From assembly GCF_001612945.1 (NCBI RefSeq), contig NZ_BDBK01000012.1, forward strand, positions 558,001-622,000: 64,000 nucleotides of DNA, read 5' to 3'. Positions 1 through 7,895 of this stretch are shown here, piece after piece (position 1 is the first letter of the stretch; each line of letters opens with the position of its first letter). Source of the DNA: Nocardia inohanensis NBRC 100128. GTDB taxonomy: Bacteria > Actinomycetota > Actinomycetes > Mycobacteriales > Mycobacteriaceae. The translations under genes were made by a program, and so were the position numbers. Under the pieces are notes generated by a model. That model saw only the letters and a program-made list of their open reading frames with translations. It had not been told where the DNA came from and did not search any database.

Positions 1-769
1 CGACGGTGACCACGCCGGCGAGTTGCGGCGCGTAGGCGGCGGGCAGCATGGCCACGGCCAGGCCGGGTGCGACGAGCCGGGCGATGTAGTCGGCGGTGGT
101 GACCTCGAAAGCGACGTCACGCTCCAGTCCGGCGGCCGCGAAGGCTTGATCGGACTGAATCCGCCCGGCGGTTCCGGCGGGCAGATCCACGAACGGTTCC
201 GCCGCCAGTCGGCGTAGCTCGACCGTCGATGCCCCGGCGAGCGGATGATCCGGGGCGACCACCGCGACCAGGCGGTCCCGCCCGAGCTCGCGGGCCGCGA
301 CGCCGTCGGGGTGAGCGGTGGTGGGCAATCCGAGGAATGCCACGTCCAGCTCCCCGGCCCGGATCTGAGCCATGAGATCGTCACTCGCGCCTACCCGCAG
401 GCTGATCCGCACCTGCGGATAGCGCTGACGGAAATGCCGCAGCGCTTCGGGTACGTCGACGGCGGTGACGGTCGGGATCAGGCCGACGGCCAGGCGGCCG
501 CGGATCTCACCGACCGCCGCGGCGACCTCGGCGGCGGCCCGGTCGGCCGCGTCCAGGCATTGGCGGGCGGCGGGGAGAAACGCCGCACCGGCGGGAGTCA
601 GACGGACCCGGCGACTGGTGCGTTCGAAGAGCCGGGCGCCGAGTTCCCTTTCCAGACGGGCGATTTGGTGACTCAGGGCGGATTGGACCACCAGGCAGCG
701 TTCCGCGGCGCGGGTGAAGCTGTTCGTTTCCGCCACCGCGAGGACGTAACGCATCTGCTGTAGTTCCAT
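1..769 (-). CDS. LysR-family transcriptional regulator (partial, runs off left edge)
   Basis: Reading leftward from the ATG at 767-769 gives an open frame to the window edge, about 256 codons, so the C-terminus is missing. The first 60 residues are a typical LysR winged helix-turn-helix, beginning MELQQMRYVLAVAETNSFTR and continuing with a recognition helix around SALSHQIARLERELGARLFER. The following part matches the start of the periplasmic-binding-like effector domain. The gene diverges from the MFS transporter that starts 79 nt away, the usual layout in which a LysR protein controls its neighbour. The inducer cannot be read from the sequence. Family is certain; target is inferred from position. 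Confidence 0.88.
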   Translation of the reverse strand, partial: MELQQMRYVLAVAETNSFTRAAERCLVVQSALSHQIARLERELGARLFERTSRRVRLTPAGAAFLPAARQCLDAADRAAAEVAAAVGEIRGRLAVGLIPTVTAVDVPEALRHFRQRYPQVRISLRVGASDDLMAQIRAGELDVAFLGLPTTAHPDGVAARELGRDRLVAVVAPDHPLAGASTVELRRLAAEPFVDLPAGTAGRIQSDQAFAAAGLERDVAFEVTTADYIARLVAPGLAVAMLPAAYAPQLAGVVTV

Positions 770-847
770 GGATCAATCTTGAATTCGGATCGATGCGGTG
801 ACAAACATGTGTTGGACTCATGGATCCGGCGCGGGTGAGATCGGAGT

Positions 848-2095
848 ATGAGTAATACAGCGACACAACGGATTTCCGGCGCGGTCTGGCGGCCTTGGCT
901 CGGGGTCGCCGTCATCACGGCCAGCCTGTTCACCTTCGTCACCACCGAACTGATGCCCGTCGGGCTGTTGACGTCCGTCGGGTCCAGCCTGGGCGTCGCG
1001 GTCGGGGTCGCCGGGTTGATGGTCACCCTGTTCGGCATCTCGGCGGGGCTCGGGGTGCCGTTCCTGGTGGCGTGGACCAGGCGGGTCGATCGGCGCGTAC
1101 TGCTGACCGTGCTGCTGGCGGTGCTGGCGCTGGGGAACCTGATCACCGCCCTCGCACCGAACTTTCCGCTGCTGCTGGCCACCCGGCTGATCATGGGCTT
1201 CGCGCACGGCATGTTCTGGGCCATCGGGGTGAGCATGGCCATGCGGCTGGTTCCGGAGCGGCAGGCCAATCGGGCGGCGGCGGTCGCGCTCTCGGGCATC
1301 TCCATCGCCACCGTCGTCGGCATTCCGCTGGGCACCTTCCTGGAGAGCCTCACCAGCTGGCGGACCACTTTCCTGATCTGGGGCGCGCTCGCGGCGGTGG
1401 TGGGCGTCGCGGTCGCCACCGTAATCCCTTCGCTGCCTTCGGAGAACGCGGTCTCGGTGCGGGAGGTGTTCCGGCTGCCGGTCGACAATCCGGGATTGCG
1501 AGCGGTCATGATCGCCGTAATGCTCTACGTGCTCGGCCATTTCGGTGCGTACACCTTCATTCGCCCGTTCGCCGAGGAGAATTCGTCGGCCTCGCCGGGA
1601 TTCGTCACCGGCCTGCTGATGGTCTACGGCCTCGGCGGGGCGGCCGGGAACTTCCTCGCCGGGCAGGCGGCGACCCGGAATCTGCGGGCCACCTTCCTGA
1701 CCGCCGGTGCGGGACTGGTGGTTTCGCTGCTGTTGCTGCTGACCATCGGGCAGACGCGGCCGGGCTTGCTGCTGGCGATGGTGCTGTGGGGCATCTCCTT
1801 CGGCGCGGCAAACCTGTGCCAGATCAATTCCACGCTCGCCACCGCACCCGACGCCTTCGAGGCCGCCATGTCCATCAACACCCTGGGCTACAACCTCTCG
1901 ATCGCCCTGGGCGCGCTGTTCGGCGGTGTGCTGGCCGACGGCGTCGGGGTGGACGGCGCGGTGTGGTTCGGGGTGGCGCTGTGCGCGGCCTCGCTGACCG
2001 TCACGCTCACCACCCCGGATCCTCAGCGCAGGTCGCGGAAGAATTCGCGGATATCGGAGACCAGCAGTTCGGGTTCTTCCAGCGCCGCGAAGTGA
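848..2095 (+). CDS. MFS transporter, DHA1 (AraJ/arabinose-efflux-like) family
   Basis: 415-residue polytopic inner-membrane protein with about 12 hydrophobic segments, beginning with VAVITASLFTFVTTELMPVG and carrying the conserved loop motif near residues 68-80 (ARRVDRR-like, here WTRRVDRRVLL). This is the drug/sugar efflux type of major facilitator that exports small molecules using the proton gradient. The substrate is not evident. It is transcribed divergently from the LysR regulator at the left edge. Its last 73 nt overlap the 3-prime end of the convergent epoxide hydrolase gene; the C-terminal 20 or so residues are Ser/Arg-rich and non-membranous, so the real protein may have been extended through a lost stop codon. 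Confidence 0.9.
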   Translation: MSNTATQRISGAVWRPWLGVAVITASLFTFVTTELMPVGLLTSVGSSLGVAVGVAGLMVTLFGISAGLGVPFLVAWTRRVDRRVLLTVLLAVLALGNLITALAPNFPLLLATRLIMGFAHGMFWAIGVSMAMRLVPERQANRAAAVALSGISIATVVGIPLGTFLESLTSWRTTFLIWGALAAVVGVAVATVIPSLPSENAVSVREVFRLPVDNPGLRAVMIAVMLYVLGHFGAYTFIRPFAEENSSASPGFVTGLLMVYGLGGAAGNFLAGQAATRNLRATFLTAGAGLVVSLLLLLTIGQTRPGLLLAMVLWGISFGAANLCQINSTLATAPDAFEAAMSINTLGYNLSIALGALFGGVLADGVGVDGAVWFGVALCAASLTVTLTTPDPQRRSRKNSRISETSSSGSSSAAK

Positions 2096-3183
2096 CCGCC
2101 GTGGTCCACATCCACCCAGCGGGTGATGGTGTTGGACGGCTCGCAGTAACGGCGGATGCAGACGTCGTGGGCGAAGGCGATGACGCCGGTGGGAACGCCG
2201 GAGTCGGCGGGGACTTCGCCCCAGCGGTCGGCCTGGGCGTAACCGACGTAGGCGGCGGAGCCGGCGGTGCCGGTCAGCCAGTAGAGCATGACGTTGGTGA
2301 GCAGGCGATCGCGGTCGATGATCTTGTCGGGGAGCACGTTCCGGGGATGGGTCCACTCGCGGAACTTGTCCATGATCCAGGCGAGCTGACCGACCGGGGA
2401 ATCGACCAGGCCGTAGGCGAGGGCTTGGGGGCGGGTGGATTGGATGGCGATATAACCGAACTCCTCGCGCACGAAGGCGTTGATGCGGCGGGCGCGGTCC
2501 CGTTCGAGGTCGGTCAGGGCGGGCAGATCGGCTTCCGGGAACGGGATCGGGGGCAGATTGGGGCCGCCGTTGACGTGCACGCCGATCACGTGATCCGTTG
2601 CGGTGCGGGCGACTTCGGGGCTGACCGCGCCGCCGATGTCGCCGCCCTGCACGCCGTAGCGGTCATAGCCGAGGCGCTGCATGAGTTCGGCCCAGGTGCG
2701 GCCGATCCGCTCGCGGCTCCAACCGGAATCGACCAGGGGGCTGGAGAATCCGAAACCGGGCAGCGCGGGGATCACCAGGTGGAAGGCGTCCGACGGGTCG
2801 CTGCCGTGCGCGCCCGGGTCGGTCAAAGGCCCGATGACATCGAGGAATTCGGCGATCGAACCCGGCCAGCCGTGGGTCATCAGCAGCGGCGTCGCACCCG
2901 GCTCGACCGAACGGATATGCATGAAATGGATGCGCTGCCCGTCGATTTCGGTGACGAACTGCGGATAACGGTTCAATTCGGCTTCGGCGGCCCGCCAGTC
3001 GTAGCCGGTGCGCCAGTACTCGACCAGCTCCCGCAGCCAGTGCACCGGGACGCCGGTGTCCCAGTCGTCGCCGGGCAGGGGCGCGGGCAGGCGGGCGGCG
3101 TCGAGCTTGTCGCGCAGAACATCGAGCTGTTCCTGGGCGATTTCGATGCGGAAGGGCGTGATCTCGTTGCTCATGAGAACCAC
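2023..3183 (-). CDS. epoxide hydrolase (EHN domain plus alpha/beta hydrolase)
   Basis: 386 residues; starts at 3183 (MVLMSNEI) or at the internal ATG nine nt later, which would give a normal MSNEITPF start. Residues 5-110 form the epoxide-hydrolase N-terminal domain. The alpha/beta hydrolase core follows, with the oxyanion-hole motif HGWPGS at 104-109 and the nucleophile elbow GGDIGG at 180-185, so Asp182 is the predicted nucleophile. A His in the DHGGHFAALEEPELL region near the C-terminus would complete the triad. The family hydrolyses epoxides to diols in the cytoplasm. It converges on and slightly overlaps the MFS gene and diverges from the WYL regulator 54 nt away, which may control it. 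Confidence 0.9.
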   Translation of the reverse strand: MVLMSNEITPFRIEIAQEQLDVLRDKLDAARLPAPLPGDDWDTGVPVHWLRELVEYWRTGYDWRAAEAELNRYPQFVTEIDGQRIHFMHIRSVEPGATPLLMTHGWPGSIAEFLDVIGPLTDPGAHGSDPSDAFHLVIPALPGFGFSSPLVDSGWSRERIGRTWAELMQRLGYDRYGVQGGDIGGAVSPEVARTATDHVIGVHVNGGPNLPPIPFPEADLPALTDLERDRARRINAFVREEFGYIAIQSTRPQALAYGLVDSPVGQLAWIMDKFREWTHPRNVLPDKIIDRDRLLTNVMLYWLTGTAGSAAYVGYAQADRWGEVPADSGVPTGVIAFAHDVCIRRYCEPSNTITRWVDVDHGGHFAALEEPELLVSDIREFFRDLR

Positions 3184-3237
3184 CGTACGAGCGGGTTAGG
3201 ACAGCTTTCGCCCTAGGTTTCCGGCAGAATCGAAATC

Positions 3238-4185
3238 GTGCTGGAAACTTCCGCGCGACTGCTGCGCCTGCTGTCCCTGCTTCAGACCCCGCGTGATCGG
3301 ACCGGCGCGGAGCTGGCCGAGCAGCTCGAGGTGGATGTGCGCACGGTGCGCCGCGATATCGAGAAGCTGCGCGCCCTGGGCTATCCCGTGGATGCCACCG
3401 CGGGCGCGGCCGGGTATCGGCTGGGCGCCGGGGCGAAACTGCCGCCGCTGCTCTTGGACGACGACGAGGCGATCGCGGTGGCGATGGGCCTGCGCACCGC
3501 GGCGGGCGGCACCATCGCCGGGATCGAGGAGAGTTCGCTGCGCGCCCTGGCCAAGCTCGAGCAGGTGCTGCCCGCGCGGCTGCGGCATCGGATGACCGCG
3601 CTGCAATCGGCCACCGTCGCGGTGCCCGCGGGTGGTCCGCAGGTGGATCCCGATACCCTCACCGCCATTGCCGCCGCCATTCGCGATCAGCATCGCCTGC
3701 GCTTCGACTACCGCACCCACCACGGCGAAACCTCCCGCCGCACAACCGAACCCCATCGCCTGGTGCATACCGGCCGGCGCTGGTATCTGACCGGCTGGGA
3801 TGTGGATCGCGAGGATTGGCGCACCTACCGGGTAGACCGCCTCACCCCGCGCATCCCCACCGGGCCGCGCTTCACACCGCGCCCGGCCCCGGATGCCGCC
3901 GAGCTCGTCTCGCACGGCATCACCAGCGCGCCCTACCGTTTCCGAGCCCGCATCCTGTTGCACACCTCGGCCGAGCAGGCCGCCGAGCGCATCGCACCGG
4001 CGGTCGGCGCGCTCGAGGCGATCGACGCCGAATCCTGCATCCTGCACACCGGCGGGCCGTCGCTGGACGCGATCGCCTACTACACCACCGGTTTCGGCTT
4101 CGAATTCCGAATCCTGCATCCACCGGAGCTGGTCACGCACGTCCGCGAGCTCGCCGCCCGCCTCGCCCGGGCCACCGGAGACTGA
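3238..4185 (+). CDS. HTH/WYL-domain transcriptional regulator
   Basis: 315 residues from a GTG start. The N-terminal 60 residues are a DeoR/HTH_11-like winged helix (LLRLLSLLQTPRDRTGAELA, then the recognition helix VDVRTVRRDIEKLRALGYPV). The middle of the protein, residues about 140-215, is a WYL domain with the sequence RRWYLTGWDVDREDWRTYRV. WYL proteins are ligand-sensing repressors or activators; in actinobacteria many bind nucleic acid or small effectors. The gene diverges from the epoxide hydrolase with only 54 nt between them and converges with the tandem VOC gene, stopping 6 nt from it. Regulation of the hydrolase is a reasonable inference. Confidence 0.9.
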   Translation: MLETSARLLRLLSLLQTPRDRTGAELAEQLEVDVRTVRRDIEKLRALGYPVDATAGAAGYRLGAGAKLPPLLLDDDEAIAVAMGLRTAAGGTIAGIEESSLRALAKLEQVLPARLRHRMTALQSATVAVPAGGPQVDPDTLTAIAAAIRDQHRLRFDYRTHHGETSRRTTEPHRLVHTGRRWYLTGWDVDREDWRTYRVDRLTPRIPTGPRFTPRPAPDAAELVSHGITSAPYRFRARILLHTSAEQAAERIAPAVGALEAIDAESCILHTGGPSLDAIAYYTTGFGFEFRILHPPELVTHVRELAARLARATGD

Positions 4186-4191
4186 GCAGGA

Positions 4192-4935
4192 TCAGAAGGC
4201 GATGAAATTGAAGTGCGCGCCGCTGGGGTCGGCCACTCGCGCACCGAGGCCGGTGCCGACAGGGATGTCGTAGACGGGCCGCACGATGGTGCCGCCCAGT
4301 TCCACGGCACGGTCCACCGCCTGCTGGGCGTCGTCGACGAGAAACGCGACCTCCCAGCGCGAGTGCGGGATTTCGGGTGCGAGTTCGAAGATCCCGCCGC
4401 GCGGATGGTTTTCGTCGTGGAAGGTCGCGAAGCGCGATCCCGGTGTGGCGGACTGGATTTCGGTGCGCAGCGCGAAGACTTCGGTGGCGAAGTCGAAGGT
4501 GAGCGGCCAGTCCACCGATTCCAGTTCGGTCCAGACCGGTGCGGTCGGTCCCGCGGCGCGTTCTTCGGCGTCACCGTCGGGGCGCACCACACCGATCGCG
4601 GATCCGGCGGGATCGGTGAGCACGGCGGTGGTCCCGATCCCGGGGATCTCCAGGATCGGGCGCTGCACCCCGCCCCGATTCGCCTGCGCCGCAGCGATGG
4701 TCGCGCTGATATCGGCGGTGGACAGGTAGGTCAGCCATCCGTCCGGCTGCGGTGTCGCGCCGGTGCGCTCCACCAGTCCCGCGACGGGTGCGCCGTTCCT
4801 GCGGAACATGATGTATTTCCCGTAATCGGTCATCACGACCGGTTCGGCGCTCCAGTCGAAGAGCTGCATATAGAACTCGATGGCTTTGGCCGGTTCGGCG
4901 GTGGTCAGGTCGAACCAGGCGGGCATTCCGTACAT
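4192..4935 (-). CDS. VOC-family protein, two glyoxalase/bleomycin-resistance-like halves
   Basis: 247 residues from ATG 4935, preceded by GAGGAG at good spacing. The chain is two repeats of the vicinal-oxygen-chelate beta-alpha-beta-beta-beta fold: residues 1-120 (MPAWFDLTTAEPAKAIEFYM, DPAGSAIGVV) and 125-247 (PVWTELESVDWPLTFDFATE, ending DPSGAHFNFIAF). Such proteins include glyoxalases, dioxygenases and antibiotic-sequestering proteins; substrate cannot be told. It lies 34 nt downstream of a MarR-type gene on the same strand, so MarR and this protein probably share a transcript under the palindrome at 5452-5470. Confidence 0.85.
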   Translation of the reverse strand: MYGMPAWFDLTTAEPAKAIEFYMQLFDWSAEPVVMTDYGKYIMFRRNGAPVAGLVERTGATPQPDGWLTYLSTADISATIAAAQANRGGVQRPILEIPGIGTTAVLTDPAGSAIGVVRPDGDAEERAAGPTAPVWTELESVDWPLTFDFATEVFALRTEIQSATPGSRFATFHDENHPRGGIFELAPEIPHSRWEVAFLVDDAQQAVDRAVELGGTIVRPVYDIPVGTGLGARVADPSGAHFNFIAF

Positions 4936-4969
4936 GTTGTGCTCCTCTGCGGTGTGTTTTCCGCGATGG

Positions 4970-5428
4970 CTACTCCGGGCCGGTGTCGACGGCGGTGTCG
5001 ACGTGCCGTTCCAGAAAGCCGGCGATCAGTTCGAGCTCCGCGACCGAGTAACCGTCCTGCTGTGCCGTATTGGCCGCCCGCAGGCGGTCGAAGCGGCGGT
5101 CGTAGTCGGCGAATCGATCGCGGACGAGTTCGAGGGTGAATTTGCGCCGGTCACCGGAGTCCATGACGCGGCGCAGGAATCCCCCGGACTCGAGCCGGTC
5201 CAGCACACGGGTGGTGGTGCTGGAGGGCAAGCCCGTCACGGCGGTGACGTCACCGGGTGTCGCCGGTCCGCCCGGCAGCGCCAGCAGGTTGAGCACCTGC
5301 AAGTCCACCAGGCGTAGGCCGAGGTCCCGGGCGATGGCGTCGTTGACGAACACCGCCCGCGCGATCAGCCGGCGGATCCCACGCTGGACCCGCTGTTCGG
5401 CCTCGGCCCGACCCGATTCCCGTGTCAC
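4970..5428 (-). CDS. MarR-family transcriptional regulator
   Basis: 152 residues from a GTG at 5426-5428 preceded by AAAGGGG. The centre is a MarR winged helix-turn-helix: LQVLNLLALPGGPATPGDVT, followed by the recognition helix (TGLPSSTTTRVLDRLESGGF) and the wing (RRVMDSGDRRKFTLEL). MarR dimers usually repress their own operon and release DNA on binding phenolic or oxidant ligands. A perfect 7-bp inverted repeat lies 24 nt upstream of the start, fitting autoregulation. It precedes the tandem VOC gene on the same strand. Confidence 0.9.
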   Translation of the reverse strand: MTRESGRAEAEQRVQRGIRRLIARAVFVNDAIARDLGLRLVDLQVLNLLALPGGPATPGDVTAVTGLPSSTTTRVLDRLESGGFLRRVMDSGDRRKFTLELVRDRFADYDRRFDRLRAANTAQQDGYSVAELELIAGFLERHVDTAVDTGPE

Positions 5429-5451
5429 CGCAACCCCTTTCGTTGGCGATT

Positions 5452-5470
5452 TATCTCCATTACGGAGATA
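5452..5470. promoter_or_regulatory. probable MarR operator (inverted repeat TATCTCC-N5-GGAGATA)
   Basis: A perfect 7-bp inverted repeat with a 5-nt AT-rich centre (TATCTCC ATTAC GGAGATA) sits 24 nt before the marR-type start codon, and 146 nt before the divergent small gene at 5616. Size and position fit a MarR dimer site that autoregulates the marR-VOC pair. It is surrounded by sequence richer in A/T than its neighbours. Binding is inferred from position only. Confidence 0.6.
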
Positions 5471-5615
5471 TCCCGAAACGGGACTTTACTCGGGTGGCAG
5501 GGCGAGCGGAAGAGACACGCAACACATCGGCAAACGACGCCCCGGAAGCAGGCGAACCCGACACGCGGACCGCGCTGCCACCGACTCCCGGCCGCAATGC
5601 ATACAGTGCCTGGTC

Positions 5616-5891
5616 ATGAAGGGGATACCGCACATCGAGCCCGAGCAGCTGTTCGAGGAGCACGCCCTCCTCACCTTCACCATGCTCGCCACCCAGCTCG
5701 CCGATGCCGGCCACAGCATTACCGACGCGCAGGTCAGCATCGATGTCACCGCGCGCACCGACGACGAGGTGCGAGCCATTCGCCGGTTGGCCGCCGAGCA
5801 GGGCTTCACCGCGCTACGCCTGGTGGACGATTCGCCGCGCGCCCGGCCCGGCACCGTGCCTTCCCCGAAGGTCGACCCGCTGACCAACTGA
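5616..5891 (+). CDS. small hypothetical protein
   Basis: A 91-residue frame starting MKGIPHIEPEQLFEEHALLT. I do not recognise a family. It is soluble, acidic in its first half, with a predicted helix (LLTFTMLATQLADAGHSITD), a strand (AQVSIDVTART) and a second helix ending in EQGFTALRLVDDSPRARPGT, an alpha-beta pattern like small ferredoxin-fold sensor or inhibitor proteins. Codon positions are strongly GC-biased as in real genes here. It stands alone between the MarR operator and a convergent SRPBCC gene. An upstream in-frame extension exists but has no typical protein composition. Confidence 0.6.
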   Translation: MKGIPHIEPEQLFEEHALLTFTMLATQLADAGHSITDAQVSIDVTARTDDEVRAIRRLAAEQGFTALRLVDDSPRARPGTVPSPKVDPLTN

Positions 5892-5906
5892 CCGGCCGCC
5901 GCCGGG

Positions 5907-6350
5907 TCAGTCCGCCAGCACCTCGCGCAGCCGGGACAGGGTCGTCTTCCAGCCGCGCTCCATGGCATTGCGGGCCATCTTCTGCCGGCGGTCCTCGATA
6001 TCGAATCCGGTCTGGGTCAACAGCAGTCGCGTCCCGCGCCCTTCGGGCTGGAGCAGCCAATCCACCACCCAGCGCGCGGGCTGCTCGGCCCGCAGGTCCA
6101 CCCAGCTGATGGTGAGCCGCTCCCCCGCGCGGGCCGCCAGCACCTCGCAGGCGATCTCACCCGGCGGGCGGCCGGGCACCACGAAAATGAACCGGGTGCC
6201 CACCGCGGCCGCGAATCCGCTGGAGCGCAACAATAGCCAGCGTTCGACCAGATGCGGCTCGATCAGCGCGTGCCAGAGGGCTTCGGGTGGCTGCGGGAAG
6301 AACCCGCCGATCTCGACCGCAGCCGGATTCAACTCCGCGTCGGGCATCAT
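5907..6350 (-). CDS. SRPBCC-family (AHSA1-like) protein
   Basis: 147 residues from ATG 6350 (or the next codon, also ATG). The fold signature of START/Bet v1-like SRPBCC proteins is clear: GGFFPQPPEALWHALIEPHL at the start, then LVERWLLLRSSGFAAAVGTR, the mid-chain GERLTISWVD, and the C-terminal amphipathic helix KMARNAMERGWKTTLSRLRE. These proteins bind hydrophobic ligands in a deep pocket and have varied roles; the AHSA1-like branch is often paired with an ArsR repressor, which is absent here. It converges with the small gene at 5616 with a 15-nt gap. Confidence 0.8.
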   Translation of the reverse strand: MMPDAELNPAAVEIGGFFPQPPEALWHALIEPHLVERWLLLRSSGFAAAVGTRFIFVVPGRPPGEIACEVLAARAGERLTISWVDLRAEQPARWVVDWLLQPEGRGTRLLLTQTGFDIEDRRQKMARNAMERGWKTTLSRLREVLAD

Positions 6351-6456
6351 GCCACCACCATTACACGACCGGCCCGGTTCGGCCAGGCAACGACGCGATC
6401 TTGTGGGATCATCCGAAAACGTCACGCAGGCAATGGAATCGATCCCAGACGGCGTG

Positions 6457-6763
6457 TCACCACCGCGCGCGGAGCCGTTCGACGAAGGCGCGGGCGGCGG
6501 CCAGATCGTCGATATCGGGGTGGCCCTTGCGGATTCCGCCGACCGGCTTGAAGGGCAGCCAGGTGTCGAGGGCGCGGCAGGAGAAGGTGTCCACGACCTC
6601 GTAGCCCTTACTTTCGAGCAGGCGGACGAGCGAGCGCATCCGGGGCGGGAAGCCGCTGGTGGCGTAGATGAACGCCCTGCTCGGGTTCGAGGATGGGGGC
6701 CGCCAGGACCTGGGCCATCCGTTCGGCGATGCGCAGACACCACCGGAGCCCGGACCGTGACAT
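6457..6763 (-). pseudogene. flavodoxin-family remnant with internal deletion and frameshift
   Basis: Two pieces of one flavodoxin lie in different frames. Reading leftward, 6763-6680 encodes LRIAERMAQVLAAPILEPEQ, which matches the first helix and loop of actinobacterial flavodoxins. At about 6680 the frame shifts and the sequence continues as RAFIYATSGFPP, then LLESKGYEVVDTFSCRALDT and a final GHPDIDDLAAARAFVERLRA, which is the C-terminal third of the family. The central portion, about 40-50 residues between the two, is gone, and the FMN-binding N-terminal strand is not recognisable. I call this a dead gene. A continuous frame of 111 residues exists from 6792 but its first third is not flavodoxin-like. 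Confidence 0.6.
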
Positions 6764-6788
6764 GGTGTGGGCCACGTCACGGCGGCGG

Positions 6789-6925
6789 TCATCGGATCAG
6801 CGCGTGCGCGGTACCGGCGGCGCCGAGCGTGTCGGGATTGCGGATGGCGTAGAGGCCGGTGATCCGCGCGCCGTCGTATTCGATGAGCTCGACGGAGTCC
6901 AGGCGTCCGGCCGTGCGAATTGGTC
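6789..6925 (-). pseudogene. C-terminal fragment resembling an ECF41-type sigma factor/SnoaL-like domain
   Basis: The last 44 residues of a minus-strand frame (TAGRLDSVELIEYDGARITG, then LYAIRNPDTLGAAG) resemble the end of the SnoaL-like domain of ECF41-type sigma factors, where the pattern is usually D-G-R-I-x-A-[IL]-x-x-[VI]-x-N-P-D-K-L. The rest of such a gene, including the sigma-2 and sigma-4 regions, is absent because the NarI-like gene begins immediately. There is no plausible start codon of its own. It is best read as a remnant left by a deletion that also removed part of the neighbouring flavodoxin. Assignment rests on a short match. Confidence 0.35.
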
Positions 6926-6955
6926 GGTTCCCCCGGATTCCGGCATGCCCGATTA

Positions 6956-7618
6956 TTACCGGGCCGGGCGAACCAGCCCGAGTCGCGCGGTTTGCCGCAG
7001 CAGCCGCAGCGCGGGCACGGTGAAGATGCCGGCCAGCCGGGTGAAGGGCCAGATGGCGACGAGCAGCATGACGATGAGGGCGCGCGCCTGGTAGATGCCG
7101 GGGGCGTGCGCCATCACCTCGGGCTGGGGATGCAGGGTGAGCAGTGAGCGGGTCCAGGTGAAAAGCGTTTCGGCGCTGCGGTATCGGCCGTCGGCGGGGG
7201 TGGTGTCGAAGGTGACCAGCGTGGCCGAGAGCAGGGTGGCGATGAGCACCGGCAGGGTGAGGCGATCCACCACCGAGACGCGCGGGCGGGAGTCGGCGGC
7301 GATCAGCGGCGGCACCAGGATCAGGGCCGCGCCGATCATGGTCGCCGGGACGGCGATGAGCTGGAGCGCGATGAGGACGATGCGGATGCCGCCCTCGGGG
7401 CGCGAATCCGGCCCGGCGGCGAACACTTCGGCGACGCGGGCGACGAACAGGACGGGCACGCCGATCCGGAAGGCGTGAATGCCGAACCGTTCCGCGCGAT
7501 CGAGGTGCGGACCGTACAGGTAGCCGTGGAAGCCGTCGTGCCGGTAGCGCCAGAGATGGCCGAGCACACAGGAGAGGATTGCTGCGTAGGGCAGCAGCAC
7601 CCATAACGCGATCATCAT
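6956..7618 (-). CDS. NarI-like membrane protein (nitrate reductase gamma-subunit homologue) lacking haem ligands
   Basis: 220 residues with five hydrophobic segments. The start (ALWVLLPYAAILSCVLGHLW, then RYRHD) and the end (WPFTRLAGIFTVPALRLLRQ) match the respiratory nitrate reductase gamma subunit, which is normally a di-haem cytochrome b that passes quinol electrons to NarGH. Aligned by eye with Escherichia coli NarI from memory, the ligand positions His56, His66, His187 and His205 fall on Arg51, Arg61, Arg179 and Gly197 here, so neither haem should bind. No narG, narH or narJ is nearby. Either it has another role or it is decaying with its neighbours. Family call is good; function is unknown. 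Confidence 0.7.
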   Translation of the reverse strand: MMIALWVLLPYAAILSCVLGHLWRYRHDGFHGYLYGPHLDRAERFGIHAFRIGVPVLFVARVAEVFAAGPDSRPEGGIRIVLIALQLIAVPATMIGAALILVPPLIAADSRPRVSVVDRLTLPVLIATLLSATLVTFDTTPADGRYRSAETLFTWTRSLLTLHPQPEVMAHAPGIYQARALIVMLLVAIWPFTRLAGIFTVPALRLLRQTARLGLVRPAR

Positions 7619-7895
7619 CTTCGATTTCCTCGCCCGCCTCGGATCCGCTCCCGAACCCTACTTTCACACGGCGGCGGAGACCGGAAAAGTGCCGAAAGAC
7701 CCTTGATCAGTATGGATTCCGACCGGTCGGCGACTCGACGCCCACTTTTTCCGGCGCTTTGCCGCACACACTGAGCTCGATTGCCTCAGACAGTGGATTG
7801 TGTCCGACGTCACCACTCGCTATGGTATGTGACACCAATCAGTCTCAGTTGCTACACGAAGGCCGGACCAGCGGCCTGCCGAGGGGATCTCGTAC
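7619..7895. other. 277-nt divergent intergenic region
   Basis: This region separates the NarI-like gene from the secreted serine hydrolase. It is less GC-rich than the genes around it. The right half holds the promoter candidate at 7798-7826. I see no open frame with coding character and no strong inverted repeat in the left half. Confidence 0.5.
7798..7826 (+). promoter_or_regulatory. candidate housekeeping promoter for the serine hydrolase gene
   Basis: TTGTGT at 7798-7803 and TATGGT at 7821-7826 are separated by exactly 17 nt, close to the primary-sigma consensus TTGACA-N17-TATAAT. Transcription would begin about 60 nt before the start codon at 7896. The match is by eye and not tested. 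Confidence 0.45.

Noticed and set aside
895..3216. Long + strand frame of 773 codons across the MFS and epoxide hydrolase genes
   Set aside because: It is an out-of-frame shadow of two well-supported genes. Its composition (Gly/Arg/Ala/His-rich, no domain) is typical of alternative frames in high-GC DNA.
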